Of a DNA stretch of 64,000 nt, positions 44,481-54,594 are shown in pieces. The notes below the pieces were generated by a model that did no database searches, was not told the DNA's origin, and worked only from the letters and a program-made list of their open reading frames with translations. The stretch covers positions 124,001 through 188,000 of the forward strand of contig JAAVTG010000001.1 in NCBI GenBank assembly GCA_011947345.1. The letters are read 5' to 3'. Within the stretch, counting starts at the first letter, position 1. Each line of letters starts with the position of its first letter. The translations under genes and the position numbers were made by a program. This stretch comes from Phytophthora quininea. Lineage: Eukaryota > Oomycota > Peronosporomycetes > Peronosporales > Peronosporaceae.

Positions 44481-46052
44481 GTGGTGCATGCGATTATTCA
44501 CTTTATCTATCATGAGTGCGTTCCAGCGTCAATACCTCACGTGGCGGAGCTGGTTAACTTGTACGTGGGTGAATTTCTTAGTCAACAGACTTTTACTGCT
44601 GCGTGTGGGCAAGGTGCTCCAGGCTCCAGTCTCGAAGCGGCTTTGAAGTGGTCGGCACCAAACTGGAAGGAGGAGATCGAAGCTGCTGCAGAAGGAGGCC
44701 ATCTGAGTGTTTTCCACTGGATGGCAATCCCGAGAGTAGATAGCGGTGGGCCGTGGATGCAAGATTTCAACTCGGCAGTAATCAAGGCTGGACATTTGCA
44801 CATTCTCTGGTGGTTGCATCAAACCGCAGTGTTTTTTTTACTAGTACGATGGACCGAGCTGCGCAGGCTGGTCACTTGGAAATTGGCATGTGGCTGCATG
44901 AGAATCGACCAGGTTTTTGCTCCACCGAGGCCATGACTTCCTCTGCGGAAGGAGGGCACTTGGAAGTTGTACGATGGCTTCATCAACGTGTGCAGGGGTC
45001 GTCCGTGAGCTCTGCCATATTCGCGGCGGCTACTCATGGCCACCTGAAAGTACTCGAGTGGCTGTACAAAAAGCGAGGTGACTCGAATGCGCTTAATGGC
45101 TGCGGAGGGCGACCACTTTGACGTCGTCCAATGGCACTTTGCTCACGGTGTGGAGTGCTCTTCGTTCGGTGTGGCCATGGCTGCCAGGAGCAGTCGTTTG
45201 GACCTGATGCAACGGCATCAACACGATAAGCGTAACTTTTCCTCGAATGTCATGGTGGAAGCTGCTGCTTGAGGCCATCTCGAGTTGGTTAAGTGGTTGA
45301 TCGAGCATTGCTCTACAGGATGCACGACCTGGGCGATGAATGGAGTGGCAATGAATGGCAACCTCGACGTGGTTCAGTGGCTCCACGCCAACACAAGTGC
45401 AGGTTGCACTTGCTTTGCCACTGCAGGTTATAATCACCATTGAGTTGTTCAGTGGCTTCAAGAATATCAATCTGAAGGTTGCACAACAGAAGCATGGATC
45501 AAGCTGTGGAGCATGGCCCTCTGGACCTGATAGAATATCTGTACAGCCACCGCGGCGAAGGGTGTAGCGGTGATGCAATACGATACGCAGCTTGAAATGG
45601 GCATTTGGGCGTTCTTCGCTTTCTCCTTGACAGCGGCAAAAGCGACGACGGCTCTCCACGATGCAGCGCAAGGTGGATATCTAGGTGTGATGACGGTTTT
45701 ATATGAGGAATATCCCGAGGACGTGGACGATGAAATCGTCTCAAACACGCGACGACTTCAAGAATGCGTCACGGAAGTCGTGAAAACCAACCGGCCAAAA
45801 TCTTCAACACGACAGTCTGACGAATTGGAAGCCACACAAAGACTGTTGGAAGTGCTGGAATGGCTTTACGACCACGAGTTTAACGAGTGCGTGTCCCGAA
45901 TGCTCTCACTGACGCTGGAATATGGTCTTCCAAGTGTTCCGAAACACTTCGTCAGGAACAAATCGAGTGGCGATTTCCTCGGGTTGATCAGAACCGCAGC
46001 AGCAAATGACCAAGTTCCGTTGGTGAAGTGGTTAGTGGGGGTCTGGATTTGA
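44481..46052 (+). pseudogene. Ankyrin-repeat protein, frame-broken (family ANK-1, copy 2)
   Basis: Starts with the family N-terminus (VNLYVGEFLSQQTFTAACGQ, then WSAPNWKEEIEAAAEGGHLS). It runs through six or more WLxxH-type ankyrin units scattered over all three frames (44,700-45,560). It ends with the C-terminal region (LLEVLEWLYDHEFNECVSRM, VPLVKWLV) in one good frame to 46,052. Breaks lie near 44,800, 45,070, 45,270, 45,350 and 45,560, and there is an in-frame TGA at 45,270. The end of the C-terminal domain seen in the 3-kb copy is lost at about 46,050. It is colinear with that copy and clearly the same gene type. Confidence 0.7.
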
Positions 46053-46815
46053 CAAAGAAGACACCGATCGCAGCTCGATCGTTTGCGAATTTATCGCTGG
46101 GTTTCCATTACCAGCGGCCCCTTTTCAGTTGCCGGTTTTGGGAGAAATGCTACATCGAGGGAGTGGCACCTGTTTGTTGCTTGGGGGCGGTGGTTTTGTG
46201 TGTGTGTGGTGTGTGTGTGGGGGGGGTAGAGGTTTTCACAGTGGGAGTGCCACCAGTTTCGTGCCCTTGCGGTGCTGGCGTAGCACTCGGTTGGTCTGGT
46301 GAGTCAGGCGGGTTGATGTCCTCGACATGGTTAACGTCAATGTCGTAGAGGTGGACCAAGCCAGAATAGCAGTTGACGCTCTTCAGCAGATTCCTTCAAC
46401 GAGCGAGTGTCGCCGCTTCCAAGCTTTCGGCCAAGTGCTGGCAGCGGTGGGGTGGAGACGTCGACAATATGGTTGACGTTGATGTCATTAGCTCGAATTG
46501 AGTCGAGCTGCGTGTGGCACATGGCGACGAGCTCCAATCTGTTTATCGTGCAAGTGCTTGCGGATTTGCTTCGAGGTGAGTACAATTCCAACTTCCCTAT
46601 GAACCGATAACACCATGAGGCGGGCATGGCTGTTTATGCTCTGCATAATCGTGAGTTTGTGTGAGGACCCACAACTCAACGCGTAAACCTTCCAACTGCA
46701 CAATCTGTGTTTGACGCGGTATTTCATGTGCATCATCTGCTTGACGGGCTCACCTTGTGGTCGTCACTTCATTTGGAAATAAGCGCCGTGGAAATCAACG
46801 CATCAAGAGATCAAG
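46053..46815. other. Low-complexity region with a Pro/Thr-rich minus-strand frame
   Basis: Contains a TG-rich run (about 46,192-46,228). On the minus strand, 46,627-46,150 encodes in two frames a Pro/Thr-rich text with two imperfect copies of one motif: DINVNHIVDVSTPP and DIDVNHVEDINPPD. It may be the remnant of a repetitive secreted protein, but no start or signal peptide is found. Confidence 0.35.
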
Positions 46816-47958
46816 ATGAAGACTCCACGCAAAGTTCGCGAAGGCAGTGTGCCCTACTCGACCAAACTGCAGCGTCGCAAGCGAGCCGAGGTTGAAGCAC
46901 TTCGGGCAGAGGAAGCCCATCTTCGCGCTCAATTGGAGAAGTGGCAGCACGACCGAGACAACCATCTCCACAATGCGGTCTCGTTAATTTGCCAGCCTTG
47001 CGATTCCAAAAGCATCGCCAGCAAGTGGCGCAGCGTAGCCGCAATGGCGTACGCCGACCGTCAACGAACCGAACTGGTGAACCGAAAACTGAGCCGAGCG
47101 CTGGAAATGCACCATAAGTCGACCGAGCCTCTTCGCAAACAGCTGCTGAAGGACAATGTTTTAGAGGTATCGACTGTATTCAACCAGTATTGTCTTGTGG
47201 GCTTTGACTAACAGCAAATGAGTTGGCAGGGCTTCGATTTTGTGTTTCGACCGCAGCCTACGGTTGACAGACCATTGATCCAACCTACTGTCACAATGGA
47301 AATCGTGGCCGAATTGGCAGCCAGCTTGGAACAACTGCGATACGAAGCCGACATGGCGTTCCCAATCGTTGACTCAAGTACAGCGATCTCATTTCGCGTC
47401 AACTGCGATCCAGTACGAGGAATTTGCACTGGCACCACTGCAATTACGTCTGTGTCGCTTCCGATGCAGGTCGTTGGAGATCTCTTGTGGCAGCATACCA
47501 TCAACGTCAACCATGACAACGACACGAACGTGGACAAATTATTCGGACGGGTGAGTTTTTATTATCCTTACCTGCAATTGTGTTGAACGTTTTACACTTA
47601 AACGTTTGGTTCTATGCAGGTTCGTAAGAGCGCTCCAAGTTCACATGACATGACCGCGATGGCTTCGTGCTACGAACGCGGTCATTACGTGGATGTCATT
47701 AACACCTTCCGAAGATACGACGACGACCATCGCATCGTTTTGGTCGGGAGGACCAAGTGGCTCCTGCCTCCCGCGGGAGTTTTGTTCGAAGACCAGAGCT
47801 GGACGATCATTTCCCCGTCGCTGACAGTCCCAACAGAAGCTTGTGTGATTCGACACAGCTACAAGCTCAAGGTTCTAGAAAGTGGCTGGAATTCGTCTGC
47901 TGTGCTGGGACAACCTCAAGAAATGATGCTGCGGGTGGTGGGGAGCGAATGCGAATGA
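46816..47958 (+). CDS. M96-like protein, three exons
   Basis: Exons 46816-47166, 47215-47550 and 47620-47958 give one uninterrupted 341-residue frame. The introns are GTATCG...CTAACAG (48 bp) and GTGAGT...TATGCAG (69 bp). The N-terminus (SVPYSTKLQRRKRAEVEALR then EEAHLRAQLEKW) is a basic stretch plus coiled coil like a degenerate bZIP. The rest is a globular domain of about 220 residues (FRPQPTVDRPL; VVGDLLWQ; FRRYDDDHRIVLVGRTKWLL; HSYKLKVL) compatible with a START-like fold. Many oomycete proteins of this form are annotated as the M96 mating-specific family, which is my basis for the name. It is one of the few undamaged genes here. Biochemical role unknown; probably nuclear. Confidence 0.6.
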
Positions 47959-48106
47959 TCAACCAAGACGCGCAGAATCGTCTGATCGGCGACCTCAACC
48001 TGGGTAGTATCTAACATGTACCGCAGTGCATACATCCACCGAGAAGGATCAGTTTACCCATGAAAATTGAAACGAAGAATCAGCACCTTAACAACAATTT
48101 CGTCAG

Positions 48107-49826
48107 TCACGAGTGCGAGGTGCTCAGCTTAAGCTCAACGTACCAAAATGCGTCACACGGTAGGTCAATATCATTAACGTCCACATTAACAACTTGGATT
48201 GGACTTGGGCGGGTTGCGTCTACAGAACAAACGCGAGATGATACATCGCATGCAAGCCGCACTTTCGTTGCGTAATGGCAGCGAGCACCACAAACGACAG
48301 GAGCTCTAATATCGCGTAGATAAAAAGTTTTGCACCATGCCATTGACATTGTCTCGGGTGATCCCATCCTTTTCGTTATGGCATTGAGCGCTGGAGAAAA
48401 ATACCATGATAACAATATATCCACCGTAGAGCATTGGCACAATGGCCTCCAAGTACTCGGCAAGAACGAGGCACTCTGATGTAAAAAGAACGTCGAGAGT
48501 CTCTGAGAGTAGCGTAGAGTTCTTTGTTCCAGCATATTCAGATGATTTCGCTGGTTTTGCTTGCACAGAAATGTCTGTCGTTGACATCCCAGCGACGTCA
48601 GTTGTAGCGTTGGCACACCAGCGTTTTCGCGTAGCAACTGTCGAGATCGTAGACTAAGCCACAGATGAATCGTATGCTTGGGTGGGCGGTACACTTCTTG
48701 CAACGAATTCCAGTAACTCTTTTCCTTCAGATGAAAGTAAAGTGGGGACACATGAATGCACTTGGATACCGCGAAGATTTTGCCTTTGAAAAACGCCGGA
48801 AGATCGACTGAGCAATCCAACTGCCAATAGCAGGTTGGAATCAGAGTTCGTAGTATGCCCAAGCCGGCCCAAAACCTTTTGAGTTTTTGCTGAGATCATG
48901 CAATTCCAGCATCGACGGCAATGTGGTCACAGCCATAATCGCCCCAATGGTGGACAACGCTGTTACATTCCCAATGCACGTTGCCAAGAACAGAGCATCG
49001 AAGAAGGTCACTTCCACGGGTATCATATCATCCTTGTTCGGGATAGTGCGCGCAAAGACATTTTCATTACTTGCAGCTCGAAACAGTAGCTGATACGCGA
49101 AGCCCATAATCATCGGCACCGTCACGCATTTGTTGAGTTCCTTCAGTTGTTCTCGCCTGGTTGCAATCTCTTGGAACCTTTTGGCCCCACAAGAGCCCGA
49201 AAACAACCCCACCATGATGCACAACCATATCGTCGAAGTCGTCAACATGACAAATGGGATAGGGGGCCGCAACAGCAGCAATCGCCATGACTGCGGCGGT
49301 GTCCAGAATTGCAGTACAAATACAACAGACGACAAGTTGCGGCGTCGTCAACACAACACCATCAACCATCCTGCTGACGGAAAGTACGGTAACGCACGGA
49401 GTCACGACAGCGAGTATTCCAAGCGAACCTAAAAGCCATAGTTGGCGCTCCAGCCTTCTGCTGGGTCTTGCAGAGGATACTTTCTTGAGCTACAACAACT
49501 AACGCAACAGGAATGGGTGTGGCGATGACGACTGCCAACACTCGAGCAAATGACGTGTTTCGACCGTACTCGTCGAGTGCCAGCATCCGCTCAACCGAAT
49601 AATTCCCACCATAGCTGGTGATCTGCATGGAAAGCCAGCCTTTCGAGAGCAGCTGTCCCCATTGCTTTAAACGACTGGTACTTGGGTTTTTCGTCGATCG
49701 CTTTCGTCCTGAATGAGTTGTTGTGTCAGGTAATATCTCGGGCGGCATTCTACTAGCGAGGATGTTACAGCGTCCTGCTTGGTTCAGTAGGCGGTTCATT
49801 ATATTTGAGCCATGGGAGCCTATCAA
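48107..49826 (-). pseudogene. Decayed copy of the multi-pass membrane protein
   Basis: Colinear on the minus strand with the gene at 40,616. Matching blocks include [57 protein letters not shown], the loop motif SVQAKPAKSSEYA and LLSETLDVLFTSECLVLAEY. The blocks lie in different frames with at least six shifts, and several loops are shortened. The C-terminal helices are broken off near 48,110. The number of lesions makes this a true pseudogene even allowing for base-call errors. Confidence 0.75.
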
Positions 49827-49935
49827 AACGAGATGCAGAAGACCGATCCGTGTGCAAGCGTGAATACATGTTGAAGTGAAACGCGAAGCTGATGTGCATC
49901 AAATTGACCTGCTTGGGTCGTTGAAGGTGCAGGAT

Positions 49936-50352
49936 TTACAGGCAATTGGTGATGAAGATACTTGAATGGATGGTTGTACAGTACTTAACATACCTTTGGA
50001 TATCAGTGTGGTCCAGTAGAAGTTTGATCACGGGGTGTTTCCATTCAAACTGGCAATACCAACACGTTTCATCCTTTGGTATCGCTGTCGTATCATCTAA
50101 ACTTTGTTCCTCGGCGGAGAGAATTCCATTCCAGAAGCTTCTCAACCACTGCTCGATCAGCGTTGTGCTGGCAGGCGCTTGGTGGCGTTGGGTGTCGTGG
50201 CAACCAAGAAACTCCCCTCGTGCCACGAGACCCTCCATCATTCGAACTGCCCGATCGGTGTCCCCGTGGACAGCGGCAGTCACCAGCGCAGTCTTTATCG
50301 TGGTGCTGCGTGCATGAACTAACTCGGGGTTGATTTCCACCCATATCAGCAT
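49936..50352 (-). pseudogene. Ankyrin family ANK-2 relic
   Basis: The minus strand reads INPELVHARSTTIKTALVTA, DTDRAVRMMEGLVARGEFLG and PVIKLLLDHTDIQRYVKY, matching residues of the 53.5-kb gene (VEPELVHARSRTLKTSLMLA; VATLLLDHIDIKRFAKY). The C-terminal half is missing. It lies directly upstream (minus-strand sense) of the membrane-protein pseudogene, so the pair repeats the ankyrin then membrane-protein order found at 39.5-42.5 kb. Confidence 0.65.
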
Positions 50353-50675
50353 TTCGTCGACATCCCCGAGCGAATGAGCTCGAGGAAGACGTCACACTGC
50401 TCCCGCGGCAGAAAATTCCTCGGGTCCATGATCCCTCGCCCGTACTGGGAATCAATAAATTCTCAACTGTGGCACGGGATCAAATGCGAAGAGCTCTTGT
50501 GAGAACGCGCCAGGTGGGACGAGAAATTCGACAATTCTTCAACCCTGCTTAACGGGACCGTTCGAAATTCCTGCGCTGTTTTAAAGTCCGCCAACTGTCA
50601 ACAGCACCACGATTGGGAAACCCGTTGCCGCGCGTTGATTTTGTAGTCGAAGAGTTTATCCGCGCTGTTCTACTA
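50353..50675. other. Intergenic stretch
   Basis: The first 90 bp may be further ankyrin relic (minus strand). Otherwise nothing supported. Confidence 0.4.
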
Positions 50676-51480
50676 CTAAACGGCCCATCTTTCGTCTTTA
50701 GCTGCAAGTGTAAAAATCAACTTGCGCGCTCGTGCGATCGGCTCTAGGTCGTAGCTATCGAAATCGTTTTCGTTATTCCCGTACTTCGATGCTACCGTGA
50801 CTTTCACAAATTCCAGGCTACTGTTAACGTTCATCATGTCCAAAAGTGATTTAACATCACCTTCAGCCCGGTCATTCTCGACACCGACAACATCCCAACC
50901 GTTTCTCCGATGGTGAGAATACATGCGAAGTCGCTGCACACACTCGCCGAGGGTGTTAATCGTATCCTTTAGAAACACTATAATATCATGCAAACTGCAC
51001 CTCATAGTCAGTAACTTGTTCCTGATTACTCGACAATCCCCAAGGTTGAGCAATATATCGATCTTGGTGTCCGCACAGGCAGCAAGTCTGGCCAGCTTGG
51101 CACTATGGTGCGAATATCCAGTTGGTTATCCAGCTCGTAGCGAATCGGGCAGCTCGCAACGACCAAAGCTTCACGTTCCTTGTGTAACTTTCCGCGTCTT
51201 CCCTGCTGAAGATCATTGGCTCCGTAACAAAACGAGCCAAGCGCTGCGGGTTGGTTTGCTGTACTCCCTCCCATTATTTTCTCGCCAAGTACTCGCCGTG
51301 TAGGATATCCAAAAGTTCTTAAAGCATCATCTTGATCCCATGAAATCACATCGGGACTTCAAACTCCACTCCTGGATCAAGGATTCATCCAGCGCTGCAA
51401 TTCTCTTCAGCGCAGCTAATTCTCAATTCTCCCTAGTAATTTGATCGCTTCAAGCTTCAGCAACTCGATCCATTAAAACT
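50676..51480 (-). pseudogene. F-box/LRR-like family relic
   Basis: Colinear with the gene at 6,826-8,903 but collapsed. ALKRIAALDESL matches ALHKIAELDETL; TANQPAALGS matches AANQPVEPGS. A gap of about 200 residues is absent before EREALVVASCPIR. A further gap precedes MRCSLHDIIVFLKDTINTLG, LEFVKVTVA and LEPIARARKLIFTLA. Several frame changes separate these blocks. The combination of internal deletions and shifts marks a dead paralogue. Confidence 0.65.
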
Positions 51481-51681
51481 TTCCCACTTCTTGAAAAATC
51501 AGTTCACGTCGATGGTTGCTCTTGGCAAATATACTGGTGCCACCACATGTACTCCATAGATCTTCGGTCACAATATTTGCCGCCACGATTTCTTACTCGT
51601 TGCCGGTCTGAAAATGCACACGCCAAAAGAACAAAAACGACAAGCATATTACCGTCTCGATAGTTCCCACTCTAAAAGTCC

Positions 51682-52057
51682 CTACTTTTCGGCTTCGGCC
51701 TCCTTGGTCTGCACTCTTGAGCGCAGGAACTGCTCCGCTTCGGCCTTCTTCTCTGGGTTGTTCATCACGTCCATGAACTGACGCGTCTGGTTCAGCCGCG
51801 TCCTGTACTCCACCGTGCAAAATGCCCTACGAAATAATTCATTAATGTGGGTAATTACCCCCAAAATACAGGTTGCTGTACCCCATGCCGGCCGAGACGA
51901 GCAGGAACGCGCCGATAGCAAAGTCCCCAGATGAGCGGATGATCTTGGTGGTGCGGTAACGGTGCAGGCCGACGACGGCGCCGATGGGGATGCCCCACAG
52001 CATGGCCTTGCGGGCGCACGGAGAGTTCTTGAGCGCTTCCACCGCCGACTCGCTCAT
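51682..52057 (-). CDS. COX20-like cytochrome c oxidase assembly factor
   Basis: Two exons, 52057-51870 and 51826-51682, join through a 43-bp intron (GTATTT ... CGTAG) and give 110 residues. The core SPCARKAMLWGIPIGAVVGL, then HRYRTTKIIRSSGDFAIGAF and a second helix LLVSAGMGYSNLAF, matches the COX20/FAM36A family: a CAR motif at the start of helix 1, then a short basic loop, then helix 2. It is a small twin-helix inner mitochondrial membrane protein that chaperones Cox2 during complex IV assembly. The C-terminal tail is charged and helical (NNPEKKAEAEQFLRSR). Start 52,057 is preferred over the upstream in-frame ATG at 52,099 because it leaves room for a promoter. Confidence 0.65.
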
Positions 52058-52125
52058 GTTTATGTATTTTTGCACAATAAAACGTGCGGTGAGCACCATC
52101 GCAATATACACCACAACATTGCGGG
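52058..52125. promoter_or_regulatory. 68-bp bidirectional promoter region
   Basis: The whole space between the divergent start codons of the COX20-like and SDHAF1-like genes. It is AT-rich next to the COX20 side. No TATA box or known element is obvious. The two genes must share regulatory sequence unless promoters lie inside them. Confidence 0.55.
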
Positions 52126-52439
52126 ATGAAGGCGCACTCGGGACTGCAGCGACAGGTGCTGGCGCTGTACAAGAAGGCGCTGCAGGCTGCCAAGCTCAAG
52201 GATAGCGACACGCTGGTGTACGTGCGCGAGCGCTTCCGCGAGGACGTACGTTGTGTCTGCTCTGATGCTACAGAAGTAAGTATTGGTACTTACTTTCGAG
52301 TGGTCATTAGGCTGCCTCCGTCGACCGCAAAGACTTTGTCGTGATCGAGTACATGCTGCGGAAAGGAGAGCGAGACCTCAAGATGCTGGGACGTATGAAG
52401 TCGGCCCACTTCACCAGCGTCTCCCATGGAAACAACTAG
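52126..52439 (+). CDS. SDHAF1-like succinate dehydrogenase assembly factor (LYR family)
   Basis: Exons 52126-52245 and 52311-52439, with intron GTACGT ... CATTAG (65 bp), encode 82 residues. The N-terminal SGLQRQVLALYKKALQAAK is the LYR-type helix (here LYK), and VRERFRED followed by IEYMLRKGERDLKMLG are the other conserved blocks of SDHAF1. SDHAF1 sits in the mitochondrial matrix and helps deliver iron-sulfur clusters to Sdh2 (complex II). Length is normal for the family. Divergent from a complex IV assembly factor, so the locus pairs two respiratory-chain assembly genes. Confidence 0.8.
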
Positions 52440-52498
52440 AACAAGCATGACTCAAAGTACTAGTATATACATTTTTTTGCAAATGTATCGACGTTTAT

Positions 52499-53014
52499 CT
52501 ACATGAAAGTGCCGATGACGACCATGGTGGCGACGACCATTCCAATGGCATTGTTGACTCGAGACGCTGAGTTGGAGCCAGAACCAGACTTGGGTTTGAC
52601 GCCTCCACCCGACGATGTGCTTGCATCTCCGTTGGAAGAAGCGGAGCTACTCGTTGTCGATTTGGTCAAGCTGGCGGACGAGCTTTTGTCAGTAGTGGAC
52701 GCACTAGCAGCCGAGTTGGTGGCCGACGCACTGGCAGACACCGATTCCACCGTGATGCTGCCAGAAGACGAAGTTGAGTCGGATACGGAACTTCCCGAGC
52801 TAGAAAGAGATAACCCGTCGCTCGAATTTGACGCCGACCACGATGGAAGCAGGTCGCCAGCAGAACCGGAGGAACTGGTACTGGAAGAGAAAGCAAGGAA
52901 TGACGAATTGGACGCGTCGCCAGCTGAAATGGATCCGGAGCTGGAAGCTGAGGAATCTCTAGCGGTGGTCGCGGAGACTGCGACAGCCACAAGAAGTAGT
53001 TGGAAGGCCTTCAT
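52499..53014 (-). CDS. GPI-anchored Ser-rich mucin-like cell-surface protein
   Basis: 171 residues: signal peptide (MKAFQLLLVAVAVSATTA), a Ser/Ala/Thr-rich body of about 125 residues with scattered Asp and Gly, then SASRVNNAIGMVVATMVVIGTFM, a small-residue site plus hydrophobic tail typical of GPI addition. It shares ends and composition with the gene at 43,715-44,194 and is presumably a duplicate in opposite orientation. A 220-codon plus-strand frame covering the same DNA is acidic and patternless and is treated as its shadow. Confidence 0.8.
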   Translation of the reverse strand: MKAFQLLLVAVAVSATTARDSSASSSGSISAGDASNSSFLAFSSSTSSSGSAGDLLPSWSASNSSDGLSLSSSGSSVSDSTSSSGSITVESVSASASATNSAASASTTDKSSSASLTKSTTSSSASSNGDASTSSGGGVKPKSGSGSNSASRVNNAIGMVVATMVVIGTFM

Positions 53015-53464
53015 GGCGCGAGATGCGAAAGGTAAGAGTAAAAGTGGCGAACATGTTCAGCTTCCTGAGCAATACAGGTGGCTTTCACCAGGGACACGCA
53101 TGGCCAAATGGTTGAAGCGGAGGCAGAGGCCACACGTCCAGCGGTTGCGTTCCACAAAAGCTTAGGCACATGGCGTGCACATGTTAAGTAAAGAGCCTAT
53201 CGTAAAGACGTAGCGCCAGGAGCAAGATGTCTCGGTTTTCAGTCGCCTGCTCTTCAGCGTGTTTGGTGCTGTCGGAAGTGTCGTTGAAAGACAAAACTTC
53301 CAATGTCATTGTATCACCAAGTGTGGTGGCTCTGGGGCCAATTCCTTGCTGTTTGCTTCTACTGAGCCTCGACGGAAGTTCTCCTTTCCCACACGGTTCT
53401 TGTAGTCTTCGCCTTCCGAGATACTAACATGAACGCAATGATAATTCCAACATAAATCTAGGAG
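53015..53464. other. Intergenic region between divergent genes
   Basis: Shared upstream space of the mucin-like gene (leftward) and the ankyrin gene (rightward). Short frames only; nothing further supported. Confidence 0.45.
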
Positions 53465-54560
53465 ATGGAAATCGCCATGGTGATGTCGTGTGGGTGTGCG
53501 CTGCTGCCAGAGCAGTCTCTGCCCAAAGAGCAGAGCTACGCCTTCCTCCAGCTCATCCGCGTCGGAGACGTCGACGAGATACTAAGGCAGCTGGAGGTCG
53601 AGCCCGAGCTTGTCCACGCCCGCAGCAGAACCCTCAAAACGTCGTTAATGCTGGCCGCGATGCACAAAGACAGCGATCGAGCGCTGCGCATGATGGACAT
53701 TCTCTTTGCGAGGGGGTGTATCTCGGCAGCCTCGACGTTAATCGCCACCAAGTGTTGTTTCTCGCCTGCAGATTCGGCGCCGACCGGTCGGTGGTCGAGA
53801 AGCTTCTGGACTGGAACTCTCAGCGCGGAGGAACAAGTTCACGTGGAGCGACTGCGACTTCCGGGGAAGGAGCGCGTTAGTGTGGGTCAGTCAGACAGGA
53901 AACACACCCGTGGCCACGCTCCTCCTGGACCACATCGACATCAAAAGGTTTGCCAAGTACAATCACCCGTTCAAAGTGCTCAAGGTGGCGATCGATTCGG
54001 GCGACCACCAGCACGCGCTAGAAATCGCAAAGCATGAGAAGATCAGCTCTTCGTTTAAAGACCCGGAACTCACTCGATACAAAGGCAGCGGCGCCGACTC
54101 TCCGTTCACCATCTCGACCTGCGTGGTAGCAGCCATGGACTTTGGCATGCTCGACATGGTGCAAGTACTGTACTTGCTGAACGAAAGAAGGGTCTCACGA
54201 GCGGTGTGGTACAAGATCCACGAAATGTATCGCGATGGAGTGGACGTGTTGGCAGCGGTGCCTCCGATTCTCCTGGGCATTGGTCTGCGCTTCAGCGATA
54301 TGTGGCGGTGGAGGCAAATTCGAGACGTTTGTCTTGCTCGCTACGGACGCAGTCAAGACGATGCTGCCGACACTTTGAAGCTTCTGCCAGGCGACGTTTT
54401 CCGCAGGGTGATTGCGTTCATAGTTCCTCCACTATTTAGCCATCCTTCAGTGTTTGAGCCGGGATGGTGCGGATGTTTGGAAGTGTTTGAAGGGTGCCGC
54501 CTACACGACCGCTACATGCCCACGCGAAGTGACTACGACCGGCTATTTAATCCTAACTGA
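53465..54560 (+). CDS. Ankyrin-repeat protein (family ANK-2), two frame breaks
   Basis: Begins MEIAMVMSCG. It carries ankyrin units (AFLQLIRVGDVDEILRQLEV; LKTSLMLAAMHKDSDRALRM) in frame 2 to about 53,715, continues in frame 1 (LGSLDVNRHQVLFLACRFGA, VVEKLLDWNS) to about 53,822, then in frame 3 to the stop (KFTWSDCDFRGRSALVW, DHIDIKRFAKYN, VAAMDFGMLDMVQVLYLL, LLPGDVFRRVIAFIVP). Correcting one base at a G-run near 53,714 and one near 53,822 restores about 365 residues with the full family layout. I therefore treat it as a probable intact gene with sequence errors. Unlike the copy at 39.5 kb it has no membrane-protein partner. Confidence 0.6.
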
Positions 54561-54594
54561 AGGCGTTGGGGAGGTTGGAGTCGTCGATTAACCC

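Noticed and set aside
52503..53165. 220-codon acidic plus-strand frame opposite the second mucin gene
   Set aside because: Same reasoning: low-complexity complement of Ser-rich codons, no domain, while the minus strand has a full secretory layout.
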